A stretch of DNA of 64,000 bases. Source: Paracerasibacillus soli (GTDB lineage: Bacteria > Bacillota > Bacilli > Bacillales > Amphibacillaceae). The stretch is from NCBI RefSeq assembly GCF_034006335.1, contig NZ_JAWDIQ010000001.1; one strand, written 5' to 3'. Each line of letters opens with the position of its first letter. Within the stretch, counting starts at the first letter, position 1. Shown here in pieces: positions 1-10,306 of the stretch. The position numbers and the translations under genes are program-made. Below the pieces are notes generated by a model that saw only the letters and a program-made list of their open reading frames with translations, had not been told where the DNA came from and ran no database searches.

Positions 1-189
1 ACGAGAACATCAACAAATGAGGTTGCGGGATGCTGGGAAGACGGCGAAACAAGGATGGGTATGCCGTTATTCGGAAGACGACCGTTACAAAGAGAAGAAA
101 TCTCCGATGGTAAAGTTGCACATACAGAAGAGGATAACCATGATGAAGATGGAGATAACAAAGATTACCGACCATTTTCTTGGATATAA
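1..189 (+). CDS. C-terminal end of an unrecognised protein (partial, cut by window start)
   Basis: An open frame runs from base 1 to a TAA at 187-189, giving the last 62 residues of a protein that starts outside the window. The tail is strongly acidic around residues 37-52 (many Glu, Asp, His and Asn) and ends with the aromatic motif YRPFSWI. A strong terminator hairpin follows 14 bases later, which supports a real gene end. I do not recognise the family and give no function. Confidence 0.5.
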   Translation, partial: TRTSTNEVAGCWEDGETRMGMPLFGRRPLQREEISDGKVAHTEEDNHDEDGDNKDYRPFSWI

Positions 190-202
190 ATAAAAGGGGG
201 AT

Positions 203-234
203 GCAGCTATGCGTAAGTAGCTGCCATTTTTTTT
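203..234 (+). terminator. Rho-independent terminator after the first partial gene
   Basis: A perfect 7-bp stem (GCAGCTA at 203-209 with TAGCTGC at 218-224) has an 8-base loop and is followed by eight T residues at 227-234. Confidence 0.85.
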
Positions 235-310
235 ATCACAGATTAACTGGATATAAGACTCGTACTAAAAATACGAGGGGGAATTGATAGAAAGATAAAG
301 GGATCAATTG

Positions 311-332
311 CAGTAATAGCCCGATTCGATTA
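311..332. repeat. 22-base intergenic motif shared with 56474-56495
   Basis: The 22 bases here (core CCGATTCGATTA) match 56474-56495 at 20 of 22 positions. Both copies lie between genes and are followed by sequence with short inverted repeats. The role is unknown. Confidence 0.45.
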
Positions 333-462
333 GCTAACAATGAGCGAAGTGAGACAATCCCAATGAATTGAAGTTTTGCTTCATCCATTTAAGTGTAGGT
401 GAGCTTAGTTGGTTCATTATAAACGAATGGATTGAAAGTTATTGGATAGGAGTGTAAGGATA

Positions 463-663
463 ATGCCACAGAAAAACACGTTAAAGAGGCAATTGGATAT
501 TATTGCAAAGCATTTAGAAAAAAATGAATCGCTCTTTCAAAAACCCGAGGAAAAGTTGTATGAATTTGAGAATGAATTGGCGTCATGGAATGAAGAGTTT
601 CTAAAGAGTATGAGTGAAGTAGAAAAAGTGATGGATAAGTTAATTAAAAAGATGGAAAATTAA
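463..663 (+). CDS. Small hypothetical coiled-coil protein, 66 aa
   Basis: The start is ATG 463, with AGGAG at 448-452. An earlier in-frame start at 442 (TTG) has no ribosome-binding site. The protein is highly charged and rich in Lys and Glu, with heptad-like spacing of Leu and Ile through most of its length, so a helical coiled coil is likely. It has no signal peptide or membrane segment. It sits upstream of another small gene on the same strand. I do not recognise a family. Confidence 0.5.
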   Translation: MPQKNTLKRQLDIIAKHLEKNESLFQKPEEKLYEFENELASWNEEFLKSMSEVEKVMDKLIKKMEN

Positions 664-719
664 TAATAATATAGTTTATAATGAAATCAAAAGGTTAAAG
701 ACAAACGGGAGTGGATCTG

Positions 720-944
720 ATGGGGTATATTTTACCAGTGAATCATATACAGTACGCTGATTATCAAGTAAGGGAAATAAAGAAAGCACGAAAGACGATG
801 TTTATCGAAAGACCATTTAAAATAATAGCTGCAGCGCAATATGAAAAATGGAATAAAAATACACCTGAATATTCACTTTATAATCGTATGTTAACTACCG
901 AGCAAAAAATAAACAAAGGGATATATATTGATAAAAAAATATAA
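720..944 (+). CDS. Small conserved-looking hypothetical protein, 74 aa
   Basis: The ATG at 720 follows a GGGAGTGG element at 707-714, and the frame starts MGYILPV. A GTG at 711 is in frame but overlaps the Shine-Dalgarno. The protein is basic, soluble and rich in Tyr and Lys, without a known motif. It ends exactly inside a bidirectional terminator (943-963) that it shares with the opposing DUF421 gene. Function unknown. Confidence 0.5.
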   Translation: MGYILPVNHIQYADYQVREIKKARKTMFIERPFKIIAAAQYEKWNKNTPEYSLYNRMLTTEQKINKGIYIDKKI

Positions 945-963
945 CCGGGTGATATGCCCGGTT
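943..963. terminator. Bidirectional terminator between convergent genes
   Basis: AACCGGG at 943-949 pairs perfectly with CCCGGTT at 957-963 over a 7-base loop. The hairpin overlaps the stop codons of both convergent genes, and A/T-rich sequence flanks both sides. Confidence 0.7.
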
Positions 964-1663
964 AATCTATTTCCCTTTCAGTTTTATTCGTGTAAGGGTG
1001 GACGACCAGTGTTTCTCCTTCTGTATATTCGGCATATAAGACTTCTTCAACATCTTCAAATCCTTGAACTTTTAATTCACCATCAAGCCATTTTCTTGTC
1101 AATTTTGCTTCCTTTAGGTTATCTTCAATAATTTCACCGTCAGATATAAGCGTTGTAGGTAAGTAAACAGGGGAAGGTTTAATATTTAAATCACTCTTCG
1201 TAGTCGGTTGAAAAGGTGATTTCTTTAATACGGATAACTCTCCGTTTGTTTCAAATACGGCATATTCTACTTCCTTAACGGAAAAGACATCTTTTAGACG
1301 TAGCAATTGATTTAATTCATCAATATCAAGTTTATTCTTTTTAAGTACTTCATAAATAATATTTCCTTTATGAATGACTAAAGCTGGCTTGCCTTCTAAT
1401 ATATAACGAGATCGTTTCTTTTTTTGTGCAATCAGTTCTACTAAATAAAGTAAACCACCCCAAAGAATAATGATGAAGCCTATTTCGGTGACACCAACAT
1501 TTTTATCAAATAAAGCATTCCCGACGAGCTCACCCAAAACTACTGCTGCAATAAAATCAAACGCTGTTAATTGGGAAATTTGAGTCTTACCAAGTAATCT
1601 CGTCAATATAAATAAAGCAATAAAGCTAAAAATTGTATCTATGAACATAAATAAATATTTCAC
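962..1663 (-). CDS. DUF421 membrane protein (YetF/YrbG family)
   Basis: The protein is about 233 aa. Three hydrophobic segments fill the first ~85 residues and a soluble domain follows. The segment RLLGKTQISQLTAFDFIAA is typical of the YetF/YcaP (DUF421) family, as is the following LGELVGNALFD. B. subtilis carries several paralogues; the biochemical role is not well defined, and spore or envelope functions have been suggested for some. GTG 1663 is preferred because AAGGATGG lies seven bases upstream; an ATG at 1675 is too close to that element. The gene is monocistronic and faces the small gene at 720. Confidence 0.85.
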   Translation of the reverse strand: MKYLFMFIDTIFSFIALFILTRLLGKTQISQLTAFDFIAAVVLGELVGNALFDKNVGVTEIGFIIILWGGLLYLVELIAQKKKRSRYILEGKPALVIHKGNIIYEVLKKNKLDIDELNQLLRLKDVFSVKEVEYAVFETNGELSVLKKSPFQPTTKSDLNIKPSPVYLPTTLISDGEIIEDNLKEAKLTRKWLDGELKVQGFEDVEEVLYAEYTEGETLVVHPYTNKTEREID

Positions 1664-1771
1664 ATAGAACACCATCCTTGCCTAAGCTATTGCTTATGCT
1701 TACCAAGATAAAGGTATTCATGTATGGAAAAAACCACCAGATAGTGCAATATGCATACTGATGGTTATGAT

Positions 1772-2200
1772 TTAATTATTTATTGTTTTTGTCATCGTAA
1801 CATGTGGAATCCCTGCATCCATAAATTCTTCTGAAATGACTTGATAGCCAAGTTGTTCATAAAAAGAGATAGCATGTACTTGTGCATTTAATTTCGCAAG
1901 TGTAACTCCTTGTTTCATTATTTCTTCTTCCATTTTTTGAATCATTTGTTTCCCAAATGATTTACCGCGTTTTGTTTGTAGTACACAAATACGTTCTAGT
2001 TTTCCATAATGATCAACAAATCTTAGCCGACTTGCTGCAATTGGATTTTTATTCTCATACCCAATAAAATGAATGGCGGTTTGATCAAATGTATCTAGTT
2101 CTATATCCTTAGGCACATGCTGTTCTTCAACGAAAACGGTCATTCGGACATGAAAAGCATCATTTTTTTCTTGTTCTGTTCTTGCAATTTTAATTATCAT
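1772..2200 (-). CDS. yjcF: GNAT N-acetyltransferase YjcF
   Basis: A 142-aa GNAT-fold acyltransferase. The acetyl-CoA binding motif is visible near residues 79-85 (QTKRGKSFGKQ), and the C-terminal strand contains the usual FYEQLGY. Length and neighbourhood match B. subtilis YjcF. It overlaps yjcG by four bases (ATGA), so the two are probably translationally coupled. The substrate is unknown. Confidence 0.88.
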   Translation of the reverse strand: MIIKIARTEQEKNDAFHVRMTVFVEEQHVPKDIELDTFDQTAIHFIGYENKNPIAASRLRFVDHYGKLERICVLQTKRGKSFGKQMIQKMEEEIMKQGVTLAKLNAQVHAISFYEQLGYQVISEEFMDAGIPHVTMTKTINN

Positions 2201-2715
2201 AGTTTTTCATTACCAAAAACAAATGACTCATGTACTGTCCATGAACCGTTGCCTAATTGATAGAGCAGTTGGAAACGATCTACCGTATCTGATAAATTAA
2301 ATTTTTCCATTCGAAGACTGCCATAAATATCTGAGAACTCGTCATCTTTTAAGTCCTGGCCAATTGTAATGTGAGGGACAAAAGGATGTTCACTATCTTT
2401 TGGAAATTTACCTGAGTGTAACTTTTCATATAACAATGTTAGTTCATCGATTGGGTTCACTTTTAAATATATCGTATTAGATAAGGGGACAAAGGAACTT
2501 ACCTTTTCTATGTTGATAGAAAAAGGCTTTAATTCATTGGCAATTTTTTTTAATTCTGGAACAAGCTCGTCAATTACTGCTTCATCCGCCTGGAATGCTG
2601 CTTTCAACGTGAGGTGAGGTGGGATTAGCTTGTAACGGCTATCATATCGTTTTCGATATGAATTTGCTAAATCTTGGATTTCTCTACTTGGAAAAATTGC
2701 GATACCATAATTCAT
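2197..2715 (-). CDS. yjcG: 2H phosphoesterase / RNA ligase-like protein YjcG
   Basis: A 172-aa member of the 2H phosphoesterase superfamily. The two H-x-T/S-x motifs that define the active site are present: PPHLTLK near residue 34 and VPHITIG near residue 115. The same pair is found in 2'-5' RNA ligases and cyclic phosphodiesterases. AGGAGG precedes the ATG. It lies between yjcH and yjcF as in B. subtilis. The physiological substrate is not known. Confidence 0.9.
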   Translation of the reverse strand: MNYGIAIFPSREIQDLANSYRKRYDSRYKLIPPHLTLKAAFQADEAVIDELVPELKKIANELKPFSINIEKVSSFVPLSNTIYLKVNPIDELTLLYEKLHSGKFPKDSEHPFVPHITIGQDLKDDEFSDIYGSLRMEKFNLSDTVDRFQLLYQLGNGSWTVHESFVFGNEKL

Positions 2716-2892
2716 CGAATATTACCTCCTAATTAATGATAAGTTTTGGGCTTTAAATGAAGTTGAAGGATGTTCATCATTCGAGGAAAGAATATAAACA
2801 TCCATTTTCAGTTTGTAAATTTATCCTTTATTATAACAAAGATTACAAATTATTTTATAGCAAATGTGAAAGTTTTATAAAAAATATAATAA

Positions 2893-3620
2893 TTAATTGC
2901 TAAACATTGTCGTTAGAGCGGTTATCATATCATTTTGCCAATATTTCCACGTGTGTAATCCATCTTCAAATTCTTTATATGTATATGTCGTTTCTTTTTC
3001 AGCAAGTAAAGATTGTAATTTTCGGTTTGGCGTTAAAAAGTCTGCTTGATCTTCTTCCAAAGTTTTTACTGCAGTTTCAGCTGTTCCGATTGTATGATAA
3101 ATATCAATGGATTGAAGATTTGTAGCATTCTTAACTGCATTTAGAACGGTTTCGTTTACATATGGTGACTGCATAATCACTTTTCCAAATGTATGTGGAT
3201 ATTGAATGGCAGTCATCAGAGCAAGTGTACCTGCTAAAGAATCTCCCATTAAGGCGCGTGATTGTCCCATATGATATGAAGGAAGTAATGTATCAAGTAG
3301 CGGACTACTTCCTGAACAAGAAACTTCATGTATGCTTCATTTTGTTTACCGTTAGGGTGGTATTTATTCCAACGGTCTTGTCGATTTTGATAATGGATCC
3401 CTACAAATACTGTATTTTCAATTTCCACCTTTTCATGGAGGCGATCACTAAATGTAGCAACACGCCCTAATTGAAAATAATCATTACCATCTTGCATGAT
3501 ACATATGTGGTATTTATAGAGCTCCGAAAAAGACTCCGGCTCATAGATTCGTAATGTAATTTTCTCGTTTAAATAGCGACTTTGTATGTCGTGATCAATT
3601 GTTTTTCCTTTTCTCGCCAT
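2893..3620 (-). CDS. yjcH: Esterase YjcH (alpha/beta hydrolase), one frame break
   Basis: Two overlapping frames together encode about 241 aa, the size of B. subtilis YjcH, a putative esterase of the enterochelin-esterase-like group. The N-terminal part starts at ATG 3620 behind a GAGGGGTG element. The C-terminal part contains the nucleophile elbow GDSLAG and ends with a conserved-looking HTWKYW segment holding the probable catalytic His. The frames meet near 3295-3310, where one base appears lost. The gene heads the yjcHGF cluster but is separated from yjcG by about 180 bases, so a separate promoter for yjcG is possible. Confidence 0.8.
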
Positions 3621-3819
3621 CTTTACACCCCTCATTTACTTTATATGGATAGCGTACCATTTCTACATTCCAAAGTGAAGGAAGTTTCAATGTAAAGCAT
3701 GCTGTTAATAAGTCTTAACGTCCAAATTTAATCGGCCTTTTTTATTTTGAGTATATCAAAAAAAATGTGATTTCACGTGCTACATGATGAACAGATCATG
3801 CAAATGAAATGAAAAGAAT

Positions 3820-3848
3820 GGGTCAACCCCAAATCAGGGGTCTGACCC
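3820..3848 (-). terminator. GGGTCA/TGACCC terminator behind yfiC
   Basis: GGGTCAACCCC at 3820-3830 pairs with GGGGTCTGACCC at 3837-3848. Read on the minus strand, it follows the yfiC stop by 21 bases and is followed by T-rich sequence. The GGGTCTGACCCC core recurs in the dispersed repeat family described at 29135-29252 and 58963-59091. Confidence 0.65.
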
Positions 3849-3869
3849 CAATAAACACTACACATCGTA

Positions 3870-5691
3870 TTATTTCGTAGCGTTCAATTGTTCTTGATAA
3901 AGATTATAATATTGTCCTTTTGCACGCAGTAATTGTTCGTGGTTACCTTGTTCTTGAATTTCCCCGTTTTTTAATAAAATAATTTTATTTGCCTTTTGAA
4001 TCGTGTTAAGTCGGTGTGCAATAATAAAACTAGTTCTACCTTTCATGAGTTGCTCAAGTGCTTCTTGTATTTTCACTTCGGTAATCGTGTCGATATTACT
4101 TGTTGCTTCATCTAATATGAGAATGGATGGTTTAGCAATAAATGCACGTGCAATTGCAAGTAATTGTTTTTGTCCTTGGCTAATACCACTGCCAATTGAT
4201 CTAACACCGTGTCATATCCATTTGGTAATTCCATAATAAAGTCATGTGCATTTGCATTTTTTGCTGCTATTAAAACTTCATCATCTGTTGCATCCAGTTT
4301 GCCGTAACGAATATTTTCCCGAATTGTATCATGAAATAAAAAAGAGTCTTGTAAAACAAATGCCATATGGGAGCGTAAACTTCCACGTTTCCATTTCCTT
4401 AAATCAATTCCATCAAGTAGGATTTCTCCGTCATTATAATTATAAAAACGGGAAATTAAATTAATAATGGTTGTTTTACCTGCACCAGTATGTCCAACGA
4501 AGGCAACAGACTCTCCAGCATCTACAGTAAAATCGATGTTTTTCAGTATGAGCTCATTTTCATATGCAAATGACACATGATGAAATTCAAACTTCCCATT
4601 CGTGTTTGGTATATCTACTGCTTCCTTTGTCTGTTTCTTCCTGTTCTTCATCTAATACGGCAAAAACACGCTCTGCTCCTGCCACGGCTGATAATAAAAT
4701 ATTAAATTGGTTCGATAATTCATTTAGTGGACGTGTAAATTGTCGCGAATACTCTGCAAAAATGACGATTATCCCGACGGTTACTAATCCGTCGCTATAT
4801 ATAACGAGTAATCCACCAACAAGGGCAATTAGTCCGAAAACTAAGGAAGTTTAACATGTTCATTACTTTCGGTATAAATCCAGATATTGTCATGGCCCAG
4901 AAACCCGATAGTTTTAAATGATCATTACGAACATCAAATTCTCCTATTACACGTTCTTCTTGGGAAAAAGTCTTGACGACATGTTGCCCAAGAAACAATT
5001 TCCTCGACATATCCATTTAACTCACCTAAATCTTGTTGTTGTAACTTGTATAAAGGACCAGTTCTTTTTGTAATCCAACGCATCGCAATATACATGATAG
5101 GGATAATGGACATGGTAACGATTGTAAGTAAAGGGCTTAAATATAACATGACTGCAACAGTACCAACTAAAGTAAGTACACTTGAAAAAATTTGGATAAC
5201 TGATTGATTTAGCGTGTTATTAACATTATCAATATCATTTGTTACACGACTCATCAATTCTCCGTGCTGCCTTTTATCAAAATAGGAAATAGGCAGTTGG
5301 TGAAACTGATGAAATAATTGTTCACGCAGCGTATATACAGTGTTTTGGGCGATGCCAACCATCCAATAGTTTTGTAGAAAAATGGCTAATGAGTTAAAAA
5401 GAAAAATAATAATAAGCCAAATGAGTAGCATACCAAGCCCAGAACTTTCCTTTGTTATAATGTAATGATCAATTGCCATTCCAATCATAAATGGACCCAT
5501 TAATCCAAGTACAGTACTGATGAGGACCATTAGAATCACAAGTGATAACTTTCCTTTTCTTTCGCTAAATATGCCCATATACGTTTTATCGTTCCTGTTG
5601 TATTTTTAGCACGTTTCTTTTTTTGTAATGAAACATCATCTAAGGCTATCTTTTTGTATTGAAAAGGACGTTTTAGTTCATCAAGTAGCAT
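3870..5691 (-). CDS. yfiC: ABC exporter subunit YfiC-like, five frame breaks
   Basis: About 606 aa once breaks are repaired, matching the length of B. subtilis YfiC. The order is a ~45-residue N-terminal extension, six membrane segments, then a nucleotide-binding domain. Visible motifs are the Walker A GHTGAGKTT, the Q-loop FVLQDSF, a signature GISQGQKQ in place of LSGGQ, the Walker B LILDEATS and the H-loop AHRLNT. The start is ATG 5691, which overlaps the yfiB stop by 11 bases. Apparent single-base errors lie near 5565, 5000, 4850, 4620 and 4205. All domains are otherwise intact, so the gene is probably functional. It would pair with YfiB as a heterodimeric multidrug-type exporter. Confidence 0.82.
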
Positions 5692-7410
5692 GTGAATACT
5701 CCTTTCCAAATTGAGAAACTACAATTTTTTTATATAGTTCTGAGCTTTGTAATAACTCCGCATGAGTACCAATTGCAAGTAATTTGCCGCGTTCTAACAA
5801 TAAAATACGATCACTGTTCATTGCAGTAGATATTTTTTGTGTAATGATTAATGTCGTTGTTTCATATTTAGCCATCGCTTGGAGTAGTCTTGCTTCAGTA
5901 GTCAAATCCAATGCACTTGTGCTGTCATCAAGCATTAAAATCTTTGGATGTCGAATGAGTGCCCGTGCTATCGAGAGTCTTTGCTTTTGACCACCGGAAA
6001 GGTTGACGCCGCGTTGCCCAATTTTTGTTTCATATTGGTCAGGTAATCCGACAATTGTCTCGTGAATTTGCGCATCTTTTGCTGCTTGCACAATTTCATT
6101 CATTGAGGCATTGTTCTTCCCCCAAGCGATATTATCGGCGATACTTCCGCTAAATAGTAGCGGACTTTGTGGGACATAACCAATACTCTTTCGTAAAGCA
6201 TCTAGTTTATATTGTGTAATAGGGCGATCATCAATTGTAATTTTGCCATCTGACGTATCATAAAGCCGAGGTATTAACTGAAACAAGGAAGTCTTTCCTG
6301 AACCAGTTGCACCAATAATTGCTAGTTTTTCTTTCGGTTTGATTGAAAAGGTTACATTACGGAGAATAACTTCTTCTGAACCTGGATAGGTAAATGTAAC
6401 ATGTTGAAAATCAACCTTACCTTGTTTAATAGTAGACATATCATTTGCATCTTCTCGATCAATTAAATCTACTTCTGCAACCAATACTTCATTTAATCGG
6501 TCTGCCGATGCTTTTGCACGAGAAAACGCCATAATGATAAAGGTAAACATGGAAATTGCCATTGCTACACGCATCGCATAGTTTACAATTGCTACAACAT
6601 CTCCGACTTCAGTCGTACCTGCAATAGATTGCATATTTCCAAACCATAAAATAAAAATTAAACTTAAATTCATGACGAAAAGTAATATAGGCATGGAGGA
6701 TTCAACAAATCGAAACGTAAATCTTGTTACATCTGCCAAATCTTTATTTGTTTGATGGAAACGAGACTTTTCATGTTTCCTTCTCATAAACGCTTTAATT
6801 AAACGCATACCCGCCAAGTTTTCTTGCATGACCCGGTTTACATTATCAACTTTTTGTTGCAGTAAATTAAATAATTTGGATGCTTTTTTTAATACCCATA
6901 AAATAAAGCCAACTAGTAGCGGGACTGTAATGAGAAAAATAAGGGCAAGTTGTGCATTTACAACAAACGCCATGATCACCCCACCTAGTACAAGCAATGG
7001 AGCGCGTGACATAATTCTTAAAGCCATGAAAACAGTATTTTGAATTTGTCGAACATCATTTGTAAATCGAGTGACAAGGCCAGATGTAGGGTATTCATTT
7101 AAGTTTGCAAATGAAAAAGCTTGCACCTTGGCAAACAGTTTTTTGCGAATATCATAGGAAAATCCAGACTTGTGTGAGAGGCATAAAATGAGTTCACGAT
7201 ACCGCATATAAAAGAAACAAATGCCAACCCAATCATAATACTTCCCCACATGATAATGTTATTTAGGTCTTCATGCATTACACCAGAATCTATCATTTTA
7301 CCGAGAAAGAATGGGAGCAAGAGTTCAATAACTAGTTCAGTAAGCATTAAACAATAGGCGATGATGATCGAAATTTTATAAGGTTTTAAAAAGGATAAAA
7401 TGTTTTTCAC
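5681..7410 (-). CDS. yfiB: ABC exporter subunit YfiB-like, one frame break
   Basis: About 575 aa, the size of B. subtilis YfiB. Six membrane segments are followed by a nucleotide-binding domain with Walker A GATGSGKTS, signature LSGGQKQR and Walker B ILMLDDSTS. The residue after Walker B is Asp instead of the catalytic Glu, and the H-loop reads ITQKIS without His. This degenerate catalytic site is expected for one half of a heterodimeric exporter whose partner (YfiC) carries the consensus site. GTG 7410 has a perfect GGAGG six bases upstream. The frame break is near 7170. It is the first gene of the yfiB-yfiC operon. Confidence 0.85.
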
Positions 7411-7763
7411 AGATGACCTCCATATACGATTTCTATTTAACATTAATAATAAGTATAATAGAAAATATTCTGCAAATCCATGTTTTTATTTCGGGAGTGG
7501 AAATATATATAGCTTATGTATATTTCTTTTTACTTTTCGGGAGTAAAAGCACAGCTCGTTCAACTGATCATCAGAAGGGACTGTCGTATAAAAATGAACC
7601 TTTTGATATTTTCAGGTAACACAACCATACTGCAACTTCCTAATTTAAGAAGAATTGATGACAAAACACACATAAATAGAACGAAAACTGTTATAAGTCC
7701 AGTAATTAAATGCATAGGTATATAAATGGAATAAAAAATAATACCTTGGGATGGGTGATTACA
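7411..7763. other. Intergenic region between yfiB and the first catalase
   Basis: This divergent spacer must hold the promoters of both flanking genes. I see a small hairpin (TTTTACT/AGTAAAA, about 7530-7555) and two imperfect copies of a TTTCGGGAGT motif, but no convincing PerR, SigB or other known operator. Short open frames here lack ribosome-binding sites. Confidence 0.5.
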
Positions 7764-9821
7764 TTGGATAAGAAGTCATCAAGAAACCAAAAGCCTACTG
7801 GCCAGAATTTGAAACAAGCGCAACTTGACCAATTCCGTGTACAAAACAAAGGAAAACCAATGACGACACAGGAAGGGAAAAAGATTTCACAAGACCAGGA
7901 TCAATTAAAAGCTGGCATTCGCGGTCCTACGTTACGCCAAGACTATGAGTTTTTTGAAAAAATGTCCCACTTTAATCATGAAGAAATACCAGAAAGGGTC
8001 GTTCACGCTCGGGGTTACAGTGCCCATGGAGAATTTGAATGTTATCAATCGATGCGGCAAGTAACGAAGGCAGGATTTTTACAAGAACCTGGTAAAAGGA
8101 CACCTGTAACTGTTCGCTTTTCTACTGTTCAAGGTCCTAAAGGTTCCTATGATACTGCAAGAGATTTACGTTGTAAGGGTGTCAAGTTGTTTACAGAAGA
8201 AGGTAATTACGATTTAACAACGATTGCGATGCCTGTTTTAATTAATCAAGATGCGATGAAATTCCCCGATGCAATGCACGCGTACCAATCAAAACAAAGT
8301 GATGATATACCAACAGCGTCTGGTGCACATGATCGGTTCTGGACTATGTAGCCAATAATCCAGAATCTCTTCATATGGTACAGTGGATAATGTCTGATCG
8401 AGGCATTATAAGAAGTTATCGGATGATGGAATCATGGTCCATTAATACGTATCTATTTGTTAACGAAAAAGGTGTAGCAACCTTTGTTAGATTTGTATGG
8501 AAACCGCTTTTAGGTGTCCATTCGTTACTTCAGGATGAAGCACTAAAGATTGGGGACTTGATCCAGACTTTCACAGGAGAGATTTGCGAGAAGCGATTGA
8601 AAAAGGTGCTTACCCTGAGTATGAACTAGGGGTGCAGTTAATTTCGATGGAGGATGAATTTAAATACGACTTCGATGTGCTTGACCCATCAAAGTTTTGG
8701 CCTGAAGAACTTATACCGGTTCAAATTATTGGTAAGTTAACACTAAATAAAAATATTAAAAATTACTTTACAGAATCAGAACAAGTTGCATTTAACCCTG
8801 CGAATGTCGTCCCTGGGATTGACTTTTCCAATGACCCTGTACTACAAGGAAGATTAATGGCATATCGGGATACACAACAACATCGACTTGGTAGTGCTAA
8901 TTATGTAGAATTACCAATTAATCGACCACTCTGTCCATTTCATAATAATCAGCGACGAGGCTATATGAGGCAGCGTATTGATGTAGATAACGTAAACTAT
9001 CATGAAAATTTCTAGCAAATAACACCCCATTCACAACACCTCCAGAAGAAGGCGGCTATGCATCTTATCCAAAAAAGGTCGAAGGACACGTTATACGTGC
9101 GAGAAGTGATTCGTTTAAAGATTACTTTTTCTCAACCAAGAATATTTGGAATAGTATGACACCTATAGAAAGGCAACATACAATTGAAGGATTTAGCTAT
9201 CAACTTGGAAAAGTAAAAAGTGAGTCTGTTCGTCAGCAAAATGTTAATTTACTAGTTAAAGTAGATAAGGAACTGGCATGTATTGTGGCAGACAATATCG
9301 GTGTAGCCCGACCAACAGGTAGCCATGTACCTGTTTCTACAAGCTACCCTTCCCTTAGTCAGTATCATACGCCTAAATATGCATATTCATTAAAGGTAGG
9401 TGTACTGATTAGCAATGGGTTTAACGGAAATGAGGTTACGAATCTACTCAATTTACTACAAGAATATGGTGTATTTTTTGTAATCATAAGTGAAACACTT
9501 GGTACGGTTACAGGTGATAACGGTGTTAATTTAAAAGTTGATGCAACATTTCTCACATCAAGCCCTTATTTACTTGATACTCTTTATGTTGTCGGAGGGA
9601 GTCCTAAAAATGAGGCGAAATTTAAGACTGACATAAGCAAATATATTAGAGTAGCATATGAACATTATAAACCAATAGGTGTTGCAACAACAGGAGAGCC
9701 GTATATGCAAACATTGGGCATCGGCACTTCACCAGGAGTAATTTATACCAAAAACAATGCTAACTTTGGAAATGAGTTTGTTTCTGCAATCGCACAGCAA
9801 CGGTTTTGGGATAGGAAATAA
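7764..9821 (+). CDS. Large-subunit catalase-like protein, three frame breaks, distal Asn absent
   Basis: About 685 aa after repair, close to B. subtilis KatE, so it belongs to the large-subunit (HPII-like) clade with a C-terminal flavodoxin-like domain (from ~residue 530). The TTG start at 7764 follows GGGATGGGTGA. The distal His (ERVVHARG, ~residue 81), proximal Arg and haem-ligand Tyr (GRLMAYRDTQ) are present. The usual LVGNN segment is LTTIA, so the distal Asn is Ile (~154), and the usual VRGFATKFY is LRCKGVKLF. One base appears lost near 8340 (GG run), 8556 (GGGG) and 9014 (TTT), each restoring the family sequence. It may have weak or altered catalase activity. Confidence 0.82.
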
Positions 9822-9883
9822 GCGGAGAGGGAGGGGGCGAAAAGTTTAGTCAAAGCCTAATTTCCCTCATCCGCTTTCCAAAT

Positions 9884-9932
9884 AAAAAGAGCCTGCATCT
9901 TCTTAGATTAAGGGGTTACGGGCTCTTTTAGT
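9884..9932 (+). terminator. Terminator after the first catalase
   Basis: AAAAGAGCC pairs with GGCTCTTTT over a loop of about 28 bases, ending in TTTTAGTTAAT. The position fits termination of the catalase transcript. Confidence 0.65.
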
Positions 9933-10027
9933 TAATCATTCCGATGTTAGTATAAAAATGGACATAGTAAATTGAAAAAACTAGTTGATAATATTTATAA
10001 CACTTTATTAATTAGCAGTGTCCTAAC

Positions 10028-10212
10028 ATGAAAAGAGGAAGTGGCGATTGTGAATGTAAACTTGATGCAGTACGCATAGTGACGGCTGGAAAGCGGATGC
10101 TGATGTAGCTCGTGAGTTAAATATTTCAAAACACACTTTACACAATCGGGTAAAAAATTCAAGGAGAATAAGTACAAAACAAGAGAAGAAGCAAGAAGGA
10201 GCAATGAAATGA
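10028..10212 (+). pseudogene. Remnant of an IS3-type transposase OrfA (helix-turn-helix)
   Basis: Two frames joined near 10092-10100 give an OrfA-like N-terminus. The first frame has KLDAVRIV, the typical opening of IS3-family OrfA, and the second has DVARELNISKHTLHNRVK, a standard transposase helix-turn-helix. The frame then closes after about 60 residues. No OrfB (DDE) and no flanking inverted repeats are visible, so this is a truncated, frameshifted insertion-sequence scar. A 9-bp-stem hairpin follows at once. Confidence 0.7.
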
Positions 10213-10259
10213 AAAATAAGACCATGATACATCTTAAAAGTCGTATACATGGTCTTTTC
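10213..10259. terminator. Bidirectional hairpin after the IS remnant
   Basis: AAGACCATG at 10218-10226 pairs with CATGGTCTT at 10248-10256. Inner ATAC/GTAT pairs extend it, with A-rich sequence before and TTTTCT after. It can terminate transcription in both directions, including from the minus-strand gene at 10307. Confidence 0.65.
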
Positions 10260-10306
10260 TATTTATATTACTAGAATTATTATGCTAAAGAATTAACCGA
10301 AGTATG

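Noticed and set aside
7411..7763. PerR or SigB control site for the first catalase
   Set aside because: TTATAAGTCCAGTAA is too far from the PerR consensus, and no SigB -35/-10 pair with proper spacing was found.
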